DNA from: Bolinopsis microptera
Taxonomy: Eukaryota > Ctenophora > Tentaculata > Lobata > Bolinopsidae
Direction of reading: 5' to 3'
NCBI RefSeq assembly: GCF_026151205.1
Contig: NC_087078.1
Coordinates: forward strand, 11,666,175 to 11,730,174
Length of the DNA stretch: 64,000 bases
Below are positions 33,077-43,808 of this stretch, one piece after another (the first letter of the stretch is position 1; the number at the start of each line of letters is the position of its first letter). The notes beneath the pieces were generated by a model. That model ran no database searches and had not been told where the DNA came from. It saw nothing but the letters and a program-made list of their open reading frames with translations. The position numbers and the translations under genes are program-made.

Positions 33077-33225
33077 CAGGGACAAAAGGATTTCGCGGCA
33101 TGTACGAAATCGCGAAATTTCCCATTCTCCGCGACAAATTTTATGTATAGTTTAATGTATAGCCTGTTAAATTTCGCGGTACCGCAAAATTTGGCCAAAA
33201 TAATCGCGAAATCCTTTTGTCCCTG
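33077..33225. mobile_element. hAT-like MITE, 149 bp
   Basis: Perfect 21-bp terminal inverted repeats begin CAGGGACAAAAGGATTTCGC (33077-33097 and 33205-33225). Perfect 8-bp target duplications GTATTATA flank them (33069-33076, 33226-33233). A CAGGG tip and an 8-bp TSD are typical of hAT elements. It sits between genes A and B and has no coding capacity. Confidence 0.9.
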
Positions 33226-33715
33226 GTATTATATGAGTATATGATATCATACTTGATGGGGTGAACGAGTGGCAGTGGGCTAGATTGTACTGAAGAGAGC
33301 GGGATAGGAGGTCCTCGGTGAAGGCTTGAGGAAAAGTCTTCAAGTAAGAGTACTTTAAAAGTAATAAATACAAAAGATATAAGGGAACCTCTTATTTTCG
33401 GGATGTCGAGGGGAGGTGCCACTTTGAGGACACTTCGACATATTGCTTTTGACAAATTGCCTGTACGTTTGTACATTACTCGGTTTTCTAATTCTCATGA
33501 TTGTTGTGAATTTAGTCCCCCATCGCATATCATGAGTGTGAGTGCGGTAAACGATCGTGAGGGAAATTCGGTCAATCATGATCATTATCCTCTCATTTAT
33601 ACAAGACTGATGATGTTGATAAACAGAAATTTTCTCAATCTGCGCTTCTTAAATAAGACACTGACAGAAAGAATGCATCTATTAATTTCTGATTTTATTT
33701 TCGAACAATTACATT

Positions 33716-34702
33716 ATGTTACTTTTCGTAGCTTTGAGTCTCGCTCTCCATCTTGCTAATGCAGGTAATATTTAACCCTTACGATCCATTGTTGTACCAT
33801 AAGATTTTCATCGCCGGGCCTGATATGAGGGAGAACAGTTCCCCTCAGTCTCAATTTGAAGGAGCTTACCACTCTTTCTTCAATGGAATTATTGGGATCC
33901 ACAGCTCATGGAAATATCATGGAAATAATATGCACCTGTAATCGAATATAAATTAAAGTAGCTAATACAATTTATTACTCATCACTGAATTAACCTTTCA
34001 GATCTCAAGTTGAATGTGATCTGTGATGATCAGATGACACTCTGGATTAACGGAGTCCAGACAGACGTTGCCGGACAGGGAGCCTGGAACCAAATGTCCA
34101 CTGTCAGTTTAGGACCAGCTGGAGCTACGAATGTGATCGGGATCAAATGTTTAAACACAGGAGGACCATACGGGATCATGGGCTCCGTCGAAGATGAGTC
34201 AGGGAACAATGTTCTCGTTACTGACAACTCTTGGAGCTGCTCAAATGCTGCTGATGCTGGCTGGGAAAAGGCAGGCTTTGTAGAGGGAGACAACTGGAAC
34301 GCAGCATCTTACTACCCCCACAGCGTCTACATCACCAATAACGGACCGTGGGCCGCCGCAATGTCAGCCAACAAACAAATCATCTGGACTGCTAGCGCCG
34401 CAGATACCATTGTTTACTGCCGAAAAGTAATTTCAGGTTAGAGGGGAAGGTAAGTTGGGGGGAGTTGAAATGCTGAGATCTTAAATGTTGTTCCTCGGCC
34501 TCATAGTCCTATATAGCTGATAGTGATACTTATAAGGTTAGTTTCAAAATCGATAAAATGCGCTGTTGCCTGTTCGTCATTATTTAATTTACCCCATCAG
34601 ATTAATTTGAGATTAATTATGTGATACTGATTAACTGTTTTAATTATGTTCCTCGTTTCAGGAATGCAGATAGAACAGACCGGTCACAGGGACTGGAAAT
34701 GA
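33716..34702 (+). CDS. Gene B: secreted single-domain lectin-like protein
   Basis: Three exons join to 174 residues: 33716-33764, 34002-34436 and 34662-34702 (TGA). Exon 1 encodes a textbook signal peptide (MLLFVALSLALHLANA) and ends with a phase-1 G before GTAATA. Exon 2 (435 nt, phase 1-1) encodes the same lectin-like domain as gene A, with nearly all residues identical: CDDQMTLWINGVQ, GPYGIMGSVEDESG, NSWSCSNAAD, NNGPWAAAMS, YCRKVI. Exon 3 adds a 13-residue tail. Exon lengths and phases are consistent throughout, so the model is strong. The protein is probably secreted and may bind carbohydrate, by analogy with galactose-binding-like folds (inference). The high identity to the exon at 32153-32587 points to recent local duplication or gene conversion. 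Confidence 0.8.
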
Positions 34703-35256
34703 AGTGCGAAAAGAAAAGAAACAAAGAAGATACGAGATGAAAAATTATCGATTACGAGACTATAAGGGTTTTATGTCTAACGATTTTCCATCTTTTATTT
34801 TCGAAAGTTTTGTAGGCGAATGGTAATTTTTGATAAAACTGCAAAAAATTTCAAATACTTTAATCGTCGGATGATCATGACCCTCAAACGATTATAAAGT
34901 ATTTACAATTTTTAGCAGTTCATCAAAGATTGTTGATTCGTTTAAAGGGATAACGTTTTAATTTTCAAAAATAATACATATAAATGATACTCAAGTTTGA
35001 TACCAGTTCAATTATTGCTCCATGTAATTGTATATATCAGATGGTTGCTAAAATATATTTACCCTCATTTTTTTCGTAAAGCTTTTTTTCAAGCACAATC
35101 TTTTTTCTTTTTCTCAGCGCCAAACTAAGCTTTAGAGAATGTGGATTTAAACTTTTTTTTGGAAAACAAATAGAATAATATATAACAATATAATTTACAA
35201 CAATGTATATCGACCAGATTTGAATCATCAATTAATTGAGTCCATAGGACTCATAA
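34703..35256. other. No gene recognised (0.55 kb)
   Basis: AT-rich 3' flank of gene B. No domain or repeat array was found. Confidence 0.5.
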
Positions 35257-36322
35257 TTAGCTAAGCTTTGATACAAAGCATGCGAACTCAAAGTCGCTTT
35301 CACAACTTTTGTCAACTGAATTAACAGAAGATCTGGTTCCTCTTATACACAGGAGAACCAGCTTCTTGATAATAAATGATAATTTACATCTTACAAAATT
35401 TACAACATCTGAATAATTTTGTTGAGTCTTATTAGATATTTTCTCACACAATAATCTAAAAAACGTTCTCGCTTCTGGCCTGCTGCCACCCGTGACAGAG
35501 TACACCAGTGGACAGAAACTCCCATGTTATACATTCAGAATTTTCTCGTTGTATAACCTCCGCTTCTGAGTCTCAGCTCTCTCGTATATTTTTTCTGTCG
35601 ATGATGAGAGATAAGACTCAGAATTGGGATTGAGAAACTTTATGTCGAAATAGGAGTTCTGTCCCGGACGATAGAATCCCCTGGCACGGACGTCAGGGTG
35701 GGCATTGTCTCCTGTTAGTGTGGTACTTGTCATGAGAAAGTCTCCCCGTCTAAAGTCTGTAGGCGGGGCTCACATTCTACGTCTTTGCAAACAGTTGATA
35801 GTTGTTTGGCTATGAAATCCCTAACTGAGTTGTGGCGGATGATGATGTAGCCTCCTCTTGGACAGTTTAGAGCATGGTTGATGTCCATTTTGGCCCCACA
35901 AACACAGGATTGAGGTAATCGTGGAAGGTCTTTGTTATATCGAAGAAGTAGACTATCCCTGAATTCCCCTTTGTTCAATGTGAACCCATAAGACTTAAGA
36001 GGTAGGACAGTCAACCAACTTGGGCTTCCTTTTTCTCTTGCCTGATTAATTGCACGTGTAGATCAATCACTGCTTTCATTGCAGATAACGTGTATTCTAA
36101 TTCATGCTTTTCTGCCCTCACTTTTAGAATTTCTTTCAGCGACTCGGAATCATGATCTATATCCGTTTCAATTCCGGCCATGGCCTTTACTAAGGACTTA
36201 GTCACTTCCATGGATGTTTTATACTCCTCTGATGCCAACTTTGATAAAACTGGTATGCCTAGTCCCCCACATCGTACGGGTAGCGCAACCGTTCTTCTCT
36301 CTAATGGTGTAATAGGGCATCC
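35257..36322 (-). pseudogene. RLE-type non-LTR retrotransposon, C-terminal half, decayed
   Basis: Read from 36322 down, the pieces are: TGCPITPLERRTVALPVR with CGGLGIPVLSKLASEEY; then WLTVLPLKSYGFTLNKGEF; a CCHC knuckle (CVCGAKMDINHALNC); then VECEPRLQTLDGE, a gap, and HPDVRARGFYRPGQNSYFDI, the E...D...FDI pattern of a restriction-like endonuclease; then VYSVTGGSRPEARTFF and RCKLSFII. This is the familiar 3' half of RLE-bearing elements (R2/R4/Utopia-like groups), common in cnidarians and sponges. Two frameshifts (about 36011-36040 and 35733) and a TAA (near 35527) show decay. The RT is absent: the sequence stops abruptly at the junction with the foldback arm at 36323. Confidence 0.75.
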
Positions 36323-36774
36323 GGTTCTTTTGCGATAGTCAAAACGCGACAACTAGCGCTGGATGGCGACAACTAGCGCAAAATATAAATGTTCGATAAT
36401 TGTCGCTATCCAGCGCTAGTTGTCGCCATCCAGCGCTAGTTGTCGCCATCCAGCGCTAGTTGTCGCTATCCAGCGCTAGTTGTCGCTATCCAGCGCTAGT
36501 TGTCGCTGGCTATGCGACACTGTCGCACCCGATAGTTTACTGGGCCGCGCTCAGCCTGTCATTCCGCCTAATCTCTATGTTAATGAACATAATAGCCTGG
36601 GGTCCCCAGGTAACCGATAGTTTGCTATGGCCAGCGCAACTGGTCATCGCAAAAAACAAGTCGATAACTAGCGCTGGATAGCGATCACAACTAGCGCTGG
36701 ATAGCGACAACTAGCGCTGGATAGCGACAACTAGCGCTGGATAGCGACAACTAGCGCTGGATAGCGACAACTAT
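36323..36774 (+). repeat. One-armed copy of the foldback element
   Basis: It begins GGTTCTTTTGCGATAGTC exactly like the element at 16684 and continues with the same 20-bp modules and a mutated form of the central hairpin. No matching right end (CTATCGCAAAAGAACC) is found downstream, and GGGCATCC at its left is not repeated, so the copy is truncated. It carries a nested 77-bp MITE. Confidence 0.88.
36537..36613 (+). mobile_element. 77-bp MITE-like element, copy 2, nested in foldback arm
   Basis: The insertion runs from TTACTGGGCC to CCCCAGGTAA and interrupts the foldback arm. Perfect 8-bp duplications CCGATAGT flank it (36529-36536, 36614-36621). The intact arm at 16940-16951 shows the empty site (CGATAGTTTGCG). 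It is related to 11380-11456 in opposite orientation. Confidence 0.88.
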
Positions 36775-36880
36775 TCGCGCAGTTTGTGGCAGTTAGTGCC
36801 AGTTTGTAGCAGTTAGTAGCAGTTTGTGGCAGTTAGTGGCAGTTTGTAGCAGTTTGTAGCAGTTTGTGGCAGTTTCTTTG
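36775..36880. repeat. Minisatellite of CAGTTTGTGG/CAGTTAGTAG units
   Basis: Ten-base units alternate between CAGTTTGTRG and CAGTTAGTRG directly after the truncated foldback arm. Confidence 0.8.
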
Positions 36881-38218
36881 CACTTTGCTCCTCCTGTGAG
36901 CTGCAACTAATATTGGAGGACTTCGCCGCTTCGACGCACCGCGCAAACTAGCATTCTTGCTTCGCAACAACAAGCAATCGTTGCACGTTGCTCTGCTTCG
37001 CAGACAAAAAGGAGACATTTGCGTTCTTTTTGTTTCTGGTTTCGTAAATTATTCCATATCGATCATGTCTCAATAAAGTAATTATCACTTTTGTATTATA
37101 ATTGTATCATTGTATCTTTATATTTTTATTAAGAAAGGGCTCTTACTGCTTACTAATTCGCTAGCCCAAAAATTTCACGTGAATTTGGTTTTTATGGTTT
37201 TGCAGCCGTACAAAACGGTTTTACATAAACCCTTATCCCAATCCTAGCCCTTGTGCAGCACCGCGCACTCATTTATGCTTATCGCAACGATAGATCAGCG
37301 AAATGCTTTGCCGCCTTCGGCGGTCGCGCGCTACTAGCTGCAAGCGAGAGGGCTCTGGTTATATTAGCATTAGAGCAAGTGCCTCGCCGTCTATTCATCG
37401 CAGCTCAGCTCGGAGGTTATAACCCCGAAGCTAACCATAACCCTAACTACAACCCTAACCTTTATATTATACCCATTACCCGAGCCCTATATAAACAATC
37501 GAATTCGTATTTTACTAGCCTGTCACGTGACCAAAACTAGGTAGTGCGCCATCGACAGTGAGCCGCGCGTGCCGACTGTAGGATGGTTTTTTAGCGCTAA
37601 TTTCGGCCAGCAAAATTTTCTTCAAACAAATAGATATTGAGTATTTTTCCCGACCTCCAATTGCAACCAAAATTGGTAAGCTTACTTATAGACTTACAAA
37701 TAAGGAAAGTGTTCGAAAAATTTAAAGCATATCCAACCATCAAACATTATGTTACAGCTAAAAGCAAAGTATTTTGCCCCATTTTGATCACTATATATCA
37801 ACTCCGATATCCACCAAATTTTTCGGACAGTTGTGAAAGTCCTATTGGAAGGTCGTCGCCAATTTTTAAAATGATCTCATTCAAGGAACTAAAGATATAT
37901 CCGAATAATACGACAAAAATCAACGAATTTGGTCAAATTACGCAACTTTTACAGCTACTTTTGCTCCAAAAGCCGCGCACCATCAAATATGGCACTTAGC
38001 TTAGGCGAACCTCACTGATCTTTCCAAAAAGGAAACATATAAGCAACATTTGAAAGAACATAGTGTGGAGTGAGCTATGTGCCCATCCTTGGAAAACCCG
38101 GTGGATGTCCTTGCTGTAAATAACGGCAGTGTTAAAAGTAAAATACAATTTTTAAAAGTAAAATACAATTTTTATTTTCCACAGAAGAATCAGTACATAT
38201 TGAATTATAAATATCCGA
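36881..38218. other. No gene recognised (1.3 kb)
   Basis: Mixed unique sequence between the minisatellite and the 5' end of the LINE, with a small telomere-like patch (AACCCTAACTACAACCCTAA, 37438-37457). No domain was found in any frame. Confidence 0.5.
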
Positions 38219-38929
38219 TTTCCCCCTTTTGTCTGGTTCCGGGCAAAAGACCAGGTAGCTTCGATGAGGCCTGGCATGTGGGTCTGGATGTGCTGGTTGG
38301 CGGTTCCCGGTGTGGTGTGTGCTGAGACTGGGGTGGATGGCTGAAACCAGGGGACCGCTGGGCTGGGTGGCGAAGCTGGTGGTCGTAACGGAGGCAGTCC
38401 ACATTGAGCACCCAAGCGACGAAAGTCGCTAGGTAGCTCGTGGGGATAGCATCCGGGTCGATAGCTGGCGGCGTTGTCTTAGCATGGCGTGCCACTGGGT
38501 GTAGGCACTCTGTTCTGGGCTCGCATGCATCGCGTCAGGGGGCTTGTCGGCTGGGGCGTCTGTCACACGTGTAGGTACTTATTGATTTAAAGTACAGCGG
38601 CAGAGTCAATCCTGAGCACTAGAGCACCACCTATGACTCTGCCCATTTGCTCTGGAGTTACTGCCCAGGACCCAATCCTATCCTGTTTCTCTCACCTATA
38701 GTGATTGGTAATGGTGCTTTATCCAAAGCAAATGACCTTGCCGTGGTAAGGGGGCTTAATCGGTATCACAAGACCAGCCGAGACTAAGCTGTACTGTTCA
38801 GCTGAGCAAAACTGAACGTAGGTCGCACGTGCCAACCTTCTTCCTTTACCTCATTTGATCCCTTTTTCTTTTGGAGCTCTCACAGCCTTCACTCACACCT
38901 GAGCATATAGGGTTTTAGAAGTTCAGGGT

Positions 38930-40021
38930 GTGTACTTCAAGGTCGGGCCCTTAATACCGATCATTAGCACCCGTTTTACCTTTACCTTATTAGCGGCATA
39001 TCATTACTGTCGCGGTAGTAAAACAAACATCTTTCTACGATACGCAGAAAGTGTTAAAACTCTCACTAATACACTTGGACTACAACACCGGATTACCAGT
39101 GGAGGAGGCTGGACTGAGCTGGCCTCGTGTGGGATTGGCACACTTGCGCAGGCTTCACAGCCTTGCTGCGATGGTGCTGGTTCCTATCGGGGCTGTGCTC
39201 GTTCAGCAACCACCAAGGAATCCACCACTACTACACCTACACTACAACACCGGATTACCAGTGGAGGAGGCGGGACTGAGCCGGCCTCGTGTGGGATTGG
39301 CACACTTGCGCAGGCTTCACAGCCTTGCTGCGATGGTGCTGGTTCCTATCGGGGCTGTGCTCGTTCAGCAACCACCAAGGAATCCACCACTACTACACCT
39401 ACACTACAACACCGGATTACCAGTGGAGGAGGCGGGACTGAGCCGGCCTCGTGTGGGATTGGCACACTTGCACAGGCTTCACAGCCTTGTTGCAAGGGTG
39501 CTGGTTTCAATCGGGGCTGTGCTCGTTCAGCAACCACCAAGGAATCCACCACTATTACCCCTATACTACAACTCCGCATTTACAAAACAATCATGACTGA
39601 TAGCGGTAATGAGATGTATCAACTGCGTAACACAGATGAGACATTGATTTTCGCAGAGCGGATCAGGTTTCCTGATTTACGCTTAACATCAGACATTATT
39701 GTGATTAAAGGACCTATTTCAACAACATTGCGCGGGAACGCGCACATAATCTCCCATATACTGATAACAACATTATCTATCAATCCTACCCCACTGTGGA
39801 ATAGGATACAGATCACCAACATCTGGGAGGCAGTGGCTGTGCAGCTACATGAAGGTGGGGGCCCGTCGACGGAGTTTAAACAGAGGCAGCGGATCTGGGT
39901 GGATGTCTCACCTTCGGGTGAGACATTCCTAGAGAAACACAGTTTTCTCCCGGAGACGCTGGTTGCTGCTATTCGACTTCGACCAGCCCCCCGACACAGT
40001 GCCCAATCCAAAAGGTCCTAG
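38930..40021 (+). CDS. LINE ORF1, with internal tandem repeats
   Basis: An open frame of 363 codons precedes ORF2 and overlaps it by 59 nt. It has no ATG at its start. The first ATG is near 39593, which would give a protein of about 142 residues (MTDSGNEMYQL onwards) ending at the TAG at 40019. The upstream part is three copies of a 54-residue repeat (TSGGGGTEPASCGIGTLAQA, then CC and C residues). No clear CCHC gag knuckle or RRM is visible, so the function is not recognised. By position it would be the RNA-binding ORF1 protein. ORF2 is offset by +1 (equivalent to -2), so it needs frameshifting or reinitiation. Confidence 0.6.
   Translation: MYFKVGPLIPIISTRFTFTLLAAYHYCRGSKTNIFLRYAESVKTLTNTLGLQHRITSGGGWTELASCGIGTLAQASQPCCDGAGSYRGCARSATTKESTTTTPTLQHRITSGGGGTEPASCGIGTLAQASQPCCDGAGSYRGCARSATTKESTTTTPTLQHRITSGGGGTEPASCGIGTLAQASQPCCKGAGFNRGCARSATTKESTTITPILQLRIYKTIMTDSGNEMYQLRNTDETLIFAERIRFPDLRLTSDIIVIKGPISTTLRGNAHIISHILITTLSINPTPLWNRIQITNIWEAVAVQLHEGGGPSTEFKQRQRIWVDVSPSGETFLEKHSFLPETLVAAIRLRPAPRHSAQSKRS
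39081..39566 (+). repeat. Three tandem 162-bp units inside LINE ORF1 region
   Basis: TACAACACCGGATTACCAGT starts at 39081, 39243 and 39405, an exact 162-bp period. The third unit is the most diverged. The length is a multiple of three, so the frame is kept. Such 5' tandem units are common in LINE promoters, and here they may serve both as promoter and as code. Confidence 0.9.
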
Positions 40022-43000
40022 TACCCGTCCGGTGAGGGTAACTGCAGGTGCTGCACGCCACGTCCCCAATACCAAAAAAACAGGTAAAACTCATCATGAA
40101 TATTACTCTGTTACTCAAATCAACCTTAAACGCAAGTACAACGCTTGGAAAACCCTGCTGGTGAACACTCATGGCAGGAAAAATCCTATTGTACTAGCGA
40201 CTGAACCATACACTAATAACAAACACCTAATTCCACCAATAAGCAAAGAACTAACCGAGTATTACTACAAAGTTGGGGACATTAGGCCCCGTGCCGCCAT
40301 AGTAATACACAAAAACCTAGCTGAAAAAAGTTGGGAACTATCGCAATTCACAACCCCGGATCAAGTTGCTATTAAGATTCAACTTAGCTCGACAGAAGTA
40401 ATTCTGGCAGCTTCGTACATGGATATTAATGGACCAGCTCCATCCCACGAAACCACACCTCTAGCCAAATACGCTATAGACAACAAAATACCACTCATAA
40501 TAGGCTCTGACACCAACTCCCAACACACTCTTTGGGGTAACAAGTTGTGCAATAGAAGAGGAGAGGAACTACTTGATTTCCTCTCGTCGCTAGGGCTCTC
40601 CTGTTCCAACAAAGGTTCAACTCCAACATTCCTCAACTCACGAGGTCATAATTCCATCATTGACCTCACTATTACCAACCAACTGGGGGCTGAACTGATC
40701 AGTAACTGGCACGTTAGTGATCTTTACTCAAACTCCGATCACAGATATATCATGTTCGACATTACTTCTGGTCCCAAAAAAGAACCAAGACAAATACGCC
40801 TAGTCAAGAACACTGACTGGGCGAAATTTGACGAGATTCTTTACAACAACAATGATCTCCACAACACCTGCGTTAACACACCACACGACATTGATCACAA
40901 AGTTAACACCATTAATACTACTCTCCGAGCTGCCTTCGAGGAGGCATGTCCCATTACTTACATCTCCAGCGCTGTCAGAAAACCACCCTGGCTAACTCGA
41001 GAAGTTGAGGAAGCACAGAGGGGTATAAGACGCAAACTCATCACAGCTCGTCGAATCAAAACTGATGCTTCGTGGCTCGCTCTTAGAGAAAGCAACAAGC
41101 AATACAACAAGATCCTGTCCAACTCCCAGCGCAATGCGTGGCGGAAATTCTGCGCAGACACAGAATCGGTTAAGGAATCTGGAAGGATGAACAAGATTCT
41201 GAAAACCTGTACTGACACCAATAACAAACTTGAAGCCGTTTATAAACCAAATGGCGAACTCACCAAAAACGCAGAGGAGACACTGGAGGTCATGACACAA
41301 ACCCACTTCAAGGAGAGTGTTACTGATCCGCCAGTTCCGCCTCTCTGCCCCTTACCGATCTCCACAGACTTACTAGACAAAATCTACAGCCCTGAAAGAA
41401 TCGAAAAGGCTCTCCTATCCTTCGATCCCTTGAAGGCTGCAGGACCTGACACTTTAAAACCTATCATATTCCAGAAAGCCTGGGCTCATATCAAAGACAT
41501 AACAAAAAACATTATGACAAAAAACCATGAAACGCAACACATCCCAACTTTGTGGAGGGACTCTCTTGGAATCTTTCTCCCTAAGCCTGGAAAAACCGAC
41601 TACAACAAAGCTAAGTCATTTCGAACGATCACTCTTTCGCCCGTGATGTTAAAGTTACAGGAGAAAGTGATCTTATGGCATATGCAACATGACCTCAACA
41701 TAGCTAATGATATCAACAAACGACAATTCGGCTTTAAGAAGGGCTGCTCCACAGAAGCGGCACTTCATAAAGTTACTCACACCATTGAGCGCAGAATAGC
41801 CAAGAAAGGATATGTCCTAGGTGTCTTTCTAGATATAGAGGGCGCCTTCGACAATGTCTCGTTCAAGGCTATCTCTGAAGCAGTCAAGGCTACGAAAGTG
41901 GACTTGGCTACTGCACAGTGGATCATCAACATGGTAACCAATCGATTCATCACACTAAATCATAAGGATAAGTCGAGAAGGGTACGGATCAGGCGAGGTT
42001 GCCCCCAAGGAGGCATTCTCTCTCCTTTTCTCTGGAATCTGGTAGTCGACGATCTCCTTTCCTTTACCGCAAAAGACATCCCGGGTTACCTGCAAGCCTT
42101 TGCGGATGATCTGTTGTCTCTAGCGGAAGGGGATGATTTAGACATCATCTGGGACCGAACATGCAAAACTATTAAAACGATAGAAAATTGGTGCAGAACC
42201 AAAGAGCTATCTATTAGCGCCCTTAAAACTCAGATAGTCATGTTTACCTGGAATAGTAAGTGGACTCTAAGACCTATAACAGTTGGCAACAACATTATAG
42301 GTCTTTCCAAGTCTGCTAAATTTCTAGGAGTCACCTTGGACAGCAAACTCAATTTCAATGAACATATCATCAACACCACCAAAAAAGCCACGGCATCCCT
42401 CATGCAATGTCGAAGAGCTGTCGGCCCCACATGGGGTATGAGCCCTAAAACATGCAAATGGATGTACACGGCTGTCATCCGTCCAATCCTATCCTACTGC
42501 TGCAGTATATGGATCAGGGCCACTCAAACGGACTATAACGCGAAGAAACTCAAACGTGTGCAGGCATTGGCACTCAGAATGATGTCTGGTGCCATGCCAA
42601 GCACACCTTTTATCGCATTGAATCACCTCACCGACACTTCTGACATCATACTGTTCCTGCAAGGCGAAGCAGCAAAGGGTGCGGCCAGGCTACAAGCTTA
42701 TGGCAGCCTCACTCTTGAAACTATCGCCTTCAGGAAGGGAACTATCAAAAATCATACCACTATCAACAAACAATTCATGGCAGACCTCGTTATCCCACCT
42801 AGAGCAACGAGAGACCTAACAACACCAACCATGATGCTGGGACGGCACTTCACCGTCACAACTCCTGGAGCCGATAACACTGAATATAGAAATTCACTTC
42901 AAAACACCATTGACAACATTACCAGTGAAACGATCACCTGCTACACTGACGGGTCACTCACTGACTCAGGATGCGGGGCTGGCTATATCATCACAACTGA

Positions 43001-43808
43001 CAACAATAACACCACCCTTGAAGAAAGATCATTCAAGCTCCCTGATTATTGCACTGTTTACCAAACAGAGCTCACCGCCATCATTGAAGCTTGCAAATAT
43101 CTCTCTACCTATACCAACACACACATCATCATATGGTCTGACAGTCTCTCATCTATACAAGCTATCTCTGCGCTTTCAACGCGGAGTAGAACTACAAGAG
43201 ACTGTTACGACTCTCTTAATGCACTCGGATCCAACAACACGCTAGAGATACGATGGATTGCAGCACACATCGGATTGTGGGGGAACGAAAAAGCAGATGA
43301 GCTGGCCAAGCTTGGTACAATCAGTGAATCCACTTTGAAGTGTCCAATTCCTCAATCCTACATCAAGCGTCAAATCGACAACAAAGTCAACAGACTGAAT
43401 CAGGAAACTTGGTTAACTGACGGTCCCAGACACACCAAACTGACACTCGGCCACAAGCATGCCAAAATCATCAAAAACCTCAACACTACACTCAGCAAAA
43501 ACAGACAAGATTACAGAACTGCAGTTCACCTCATCACGGGTCACTGCGGCTTAAACAAACACCTTCACACCATTTGCAAATCAAACACCAGTGCTTGTCC
43601 TATGTGCGGCGACGGAGAGGAAACTGTCTCACACTTTCTTGGACAGTGTCCGGCTATTGCCCAAATTAGAGGTCAATATTTCCAGGACTACTACCTCTCT
43701 GTCAATGACATATTCGACAACCAACACATCACCACAATTGTCAATTTCGCAAACCGCACCAAACGCTTAATTGTGCCGGAGGAGCTGGATCAGACCGGGG
43801 TGACTTAA
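39963..43808 (+). CDS. LINE ORF2: APE endonuclease, RT, RNase H, CCHC
   Basis: The frame has 1281 codons. Endonuclease motifs: QINLKRKYNAW, VLATEPY, LIIGSDTNSQHTLWG, and SDHRYIMFDI at the end of the domain. RT: GIFLPKPGKTDYNKAKSFRT, RQFGFKKGCSTEAAL, motif A GVFLDIEGAFDNVS, motif B RRGCPQGGILSPFLWNLVVD, motif C LQAFADDLLSLA, FLGVTLDSKLNF. RNase H: CYTDGSLTDSGCGAGY, QTELTAIIEAC, IIWSDSLSS, and HIGLWGNEKADELAK, so D, E, D and D are all present. A C-terminal zinc knuckle follows (CPMCGDGEETVSHFLGQC). APE plus RNase H plus C-terminal CCHC fits the R1/I superclade. The encoded enzyme nicks target DNA and copies the element RNA by target-primed reverse transcription. No ATG lies near the start (it opens with TTG), so translation depends on ORF1. 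Confidence 0.9.
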   Translation: MLLFDFDQPPDTVPNPKGPSTRPVRVTAGAARHVPNTKKTGKTHHEYYSVTQINLKRKYNAWKTLLVNTHGRKNPIVLATEPYTNNKHLIPPISKELTEYYYKVGDIRPRAAIVIHKNLAEKSWELSQFTTPDQVAIKIQLSSTEVILAASYMDINGPAPSHETTPLAKYAIDNKIPLIIGSDTNSQHTLWGNKLCNRRGEELLDFLSSLGLSCSNKGSTPTFLNSRGHNSIIDLTITNQLGAELISNWHVSDLYSNSDHRYIMFDITSGPKKEPRQIRLVKNTDWAKFDEILYNNNDLHNTCVNTPHDIDHKVNTINTTLRAAFEEACPITYISSAVRKPPWLTREVEEAQRGIRRKLITARRIKTDASWLALRESNKQYNKILSNSQRNAWRKFCADTESVKESGRMNKILKTCTDTNNKLEAVYKPNGELTKNAEETLEVMTQTHFKESVTDPPVPPLCPLPISTDLLDKIYSPERIEKALLSFDPLKAAGPDTLKPIIFQKAWAHIKDITKNIMTKNHETQHIPTLWRDSLGIFLPKPGKTDYNKAKSFRTITLSPVMLKLQEKVILWHMQHDLNIANDINKRQFGFKKGCSTEAALHKVTHTIERRIAKKGYVLGVFLDIEGAFDNVSFKAISEAVKATKVDLATAQWIINMVTNRFITLNHKDKSRRVRIRRGCPQGGILSPFLWNLVVDDLLSFTAKDIPGYLQAFADDLLSLAEGDDLDIIWDRTCKTIKTIENWCRTKELSISALKTQIVMFTWNSKWTLRPITVGNNIIGLSKSAKFLGVTLDSKLNFNEHIINTTKKATASLMQCRRAVGPTWGMSPKTCKWMYTAVIRPILSYCCSIWIRATQTDYNAKKLKRVQALALRMMSGAMPSTPFIALNHLTDTSDIILFLQGEAAKGAARLQAYGSLTLETIAFRKGTIKNHTTINKQFMADLVIPPRATRDLTTPTMMLGRHFTVTTPGADNTEYRNSLQNTIDNITSETITCYTDGSLTDSGCGAGYIITTDNNNTTLEERSFKLPDYCTVYQTELTAIIEACKYLSTYTNTHIIIWSDSLSSIQAISALSTRSRTTRDCYDSLNALGSNNTLEIRWIAAHIGLWGNEKADELAKLGTISESTLKCPIPQSYIKRQIDNKVNRLNQETWLTDGPRHTKLTLGHKHAKIIKNLNTTLSKNRQDYRTAVHLITGHCGLNKHLHTICKSNTSACPMCGDGEETVSHFLGQCPAIAQIRGQYFQDYYLSVNDIFDNQHITTIVNFANRTKRLIVPEELDQTGVT

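Noticed and set aside
37253-37999. Short plus-strand frames of 95 and 120 residues
   Set aside because: Neither shows a domain or consistent splice signals, and the first overlaps a telomere-like patch.
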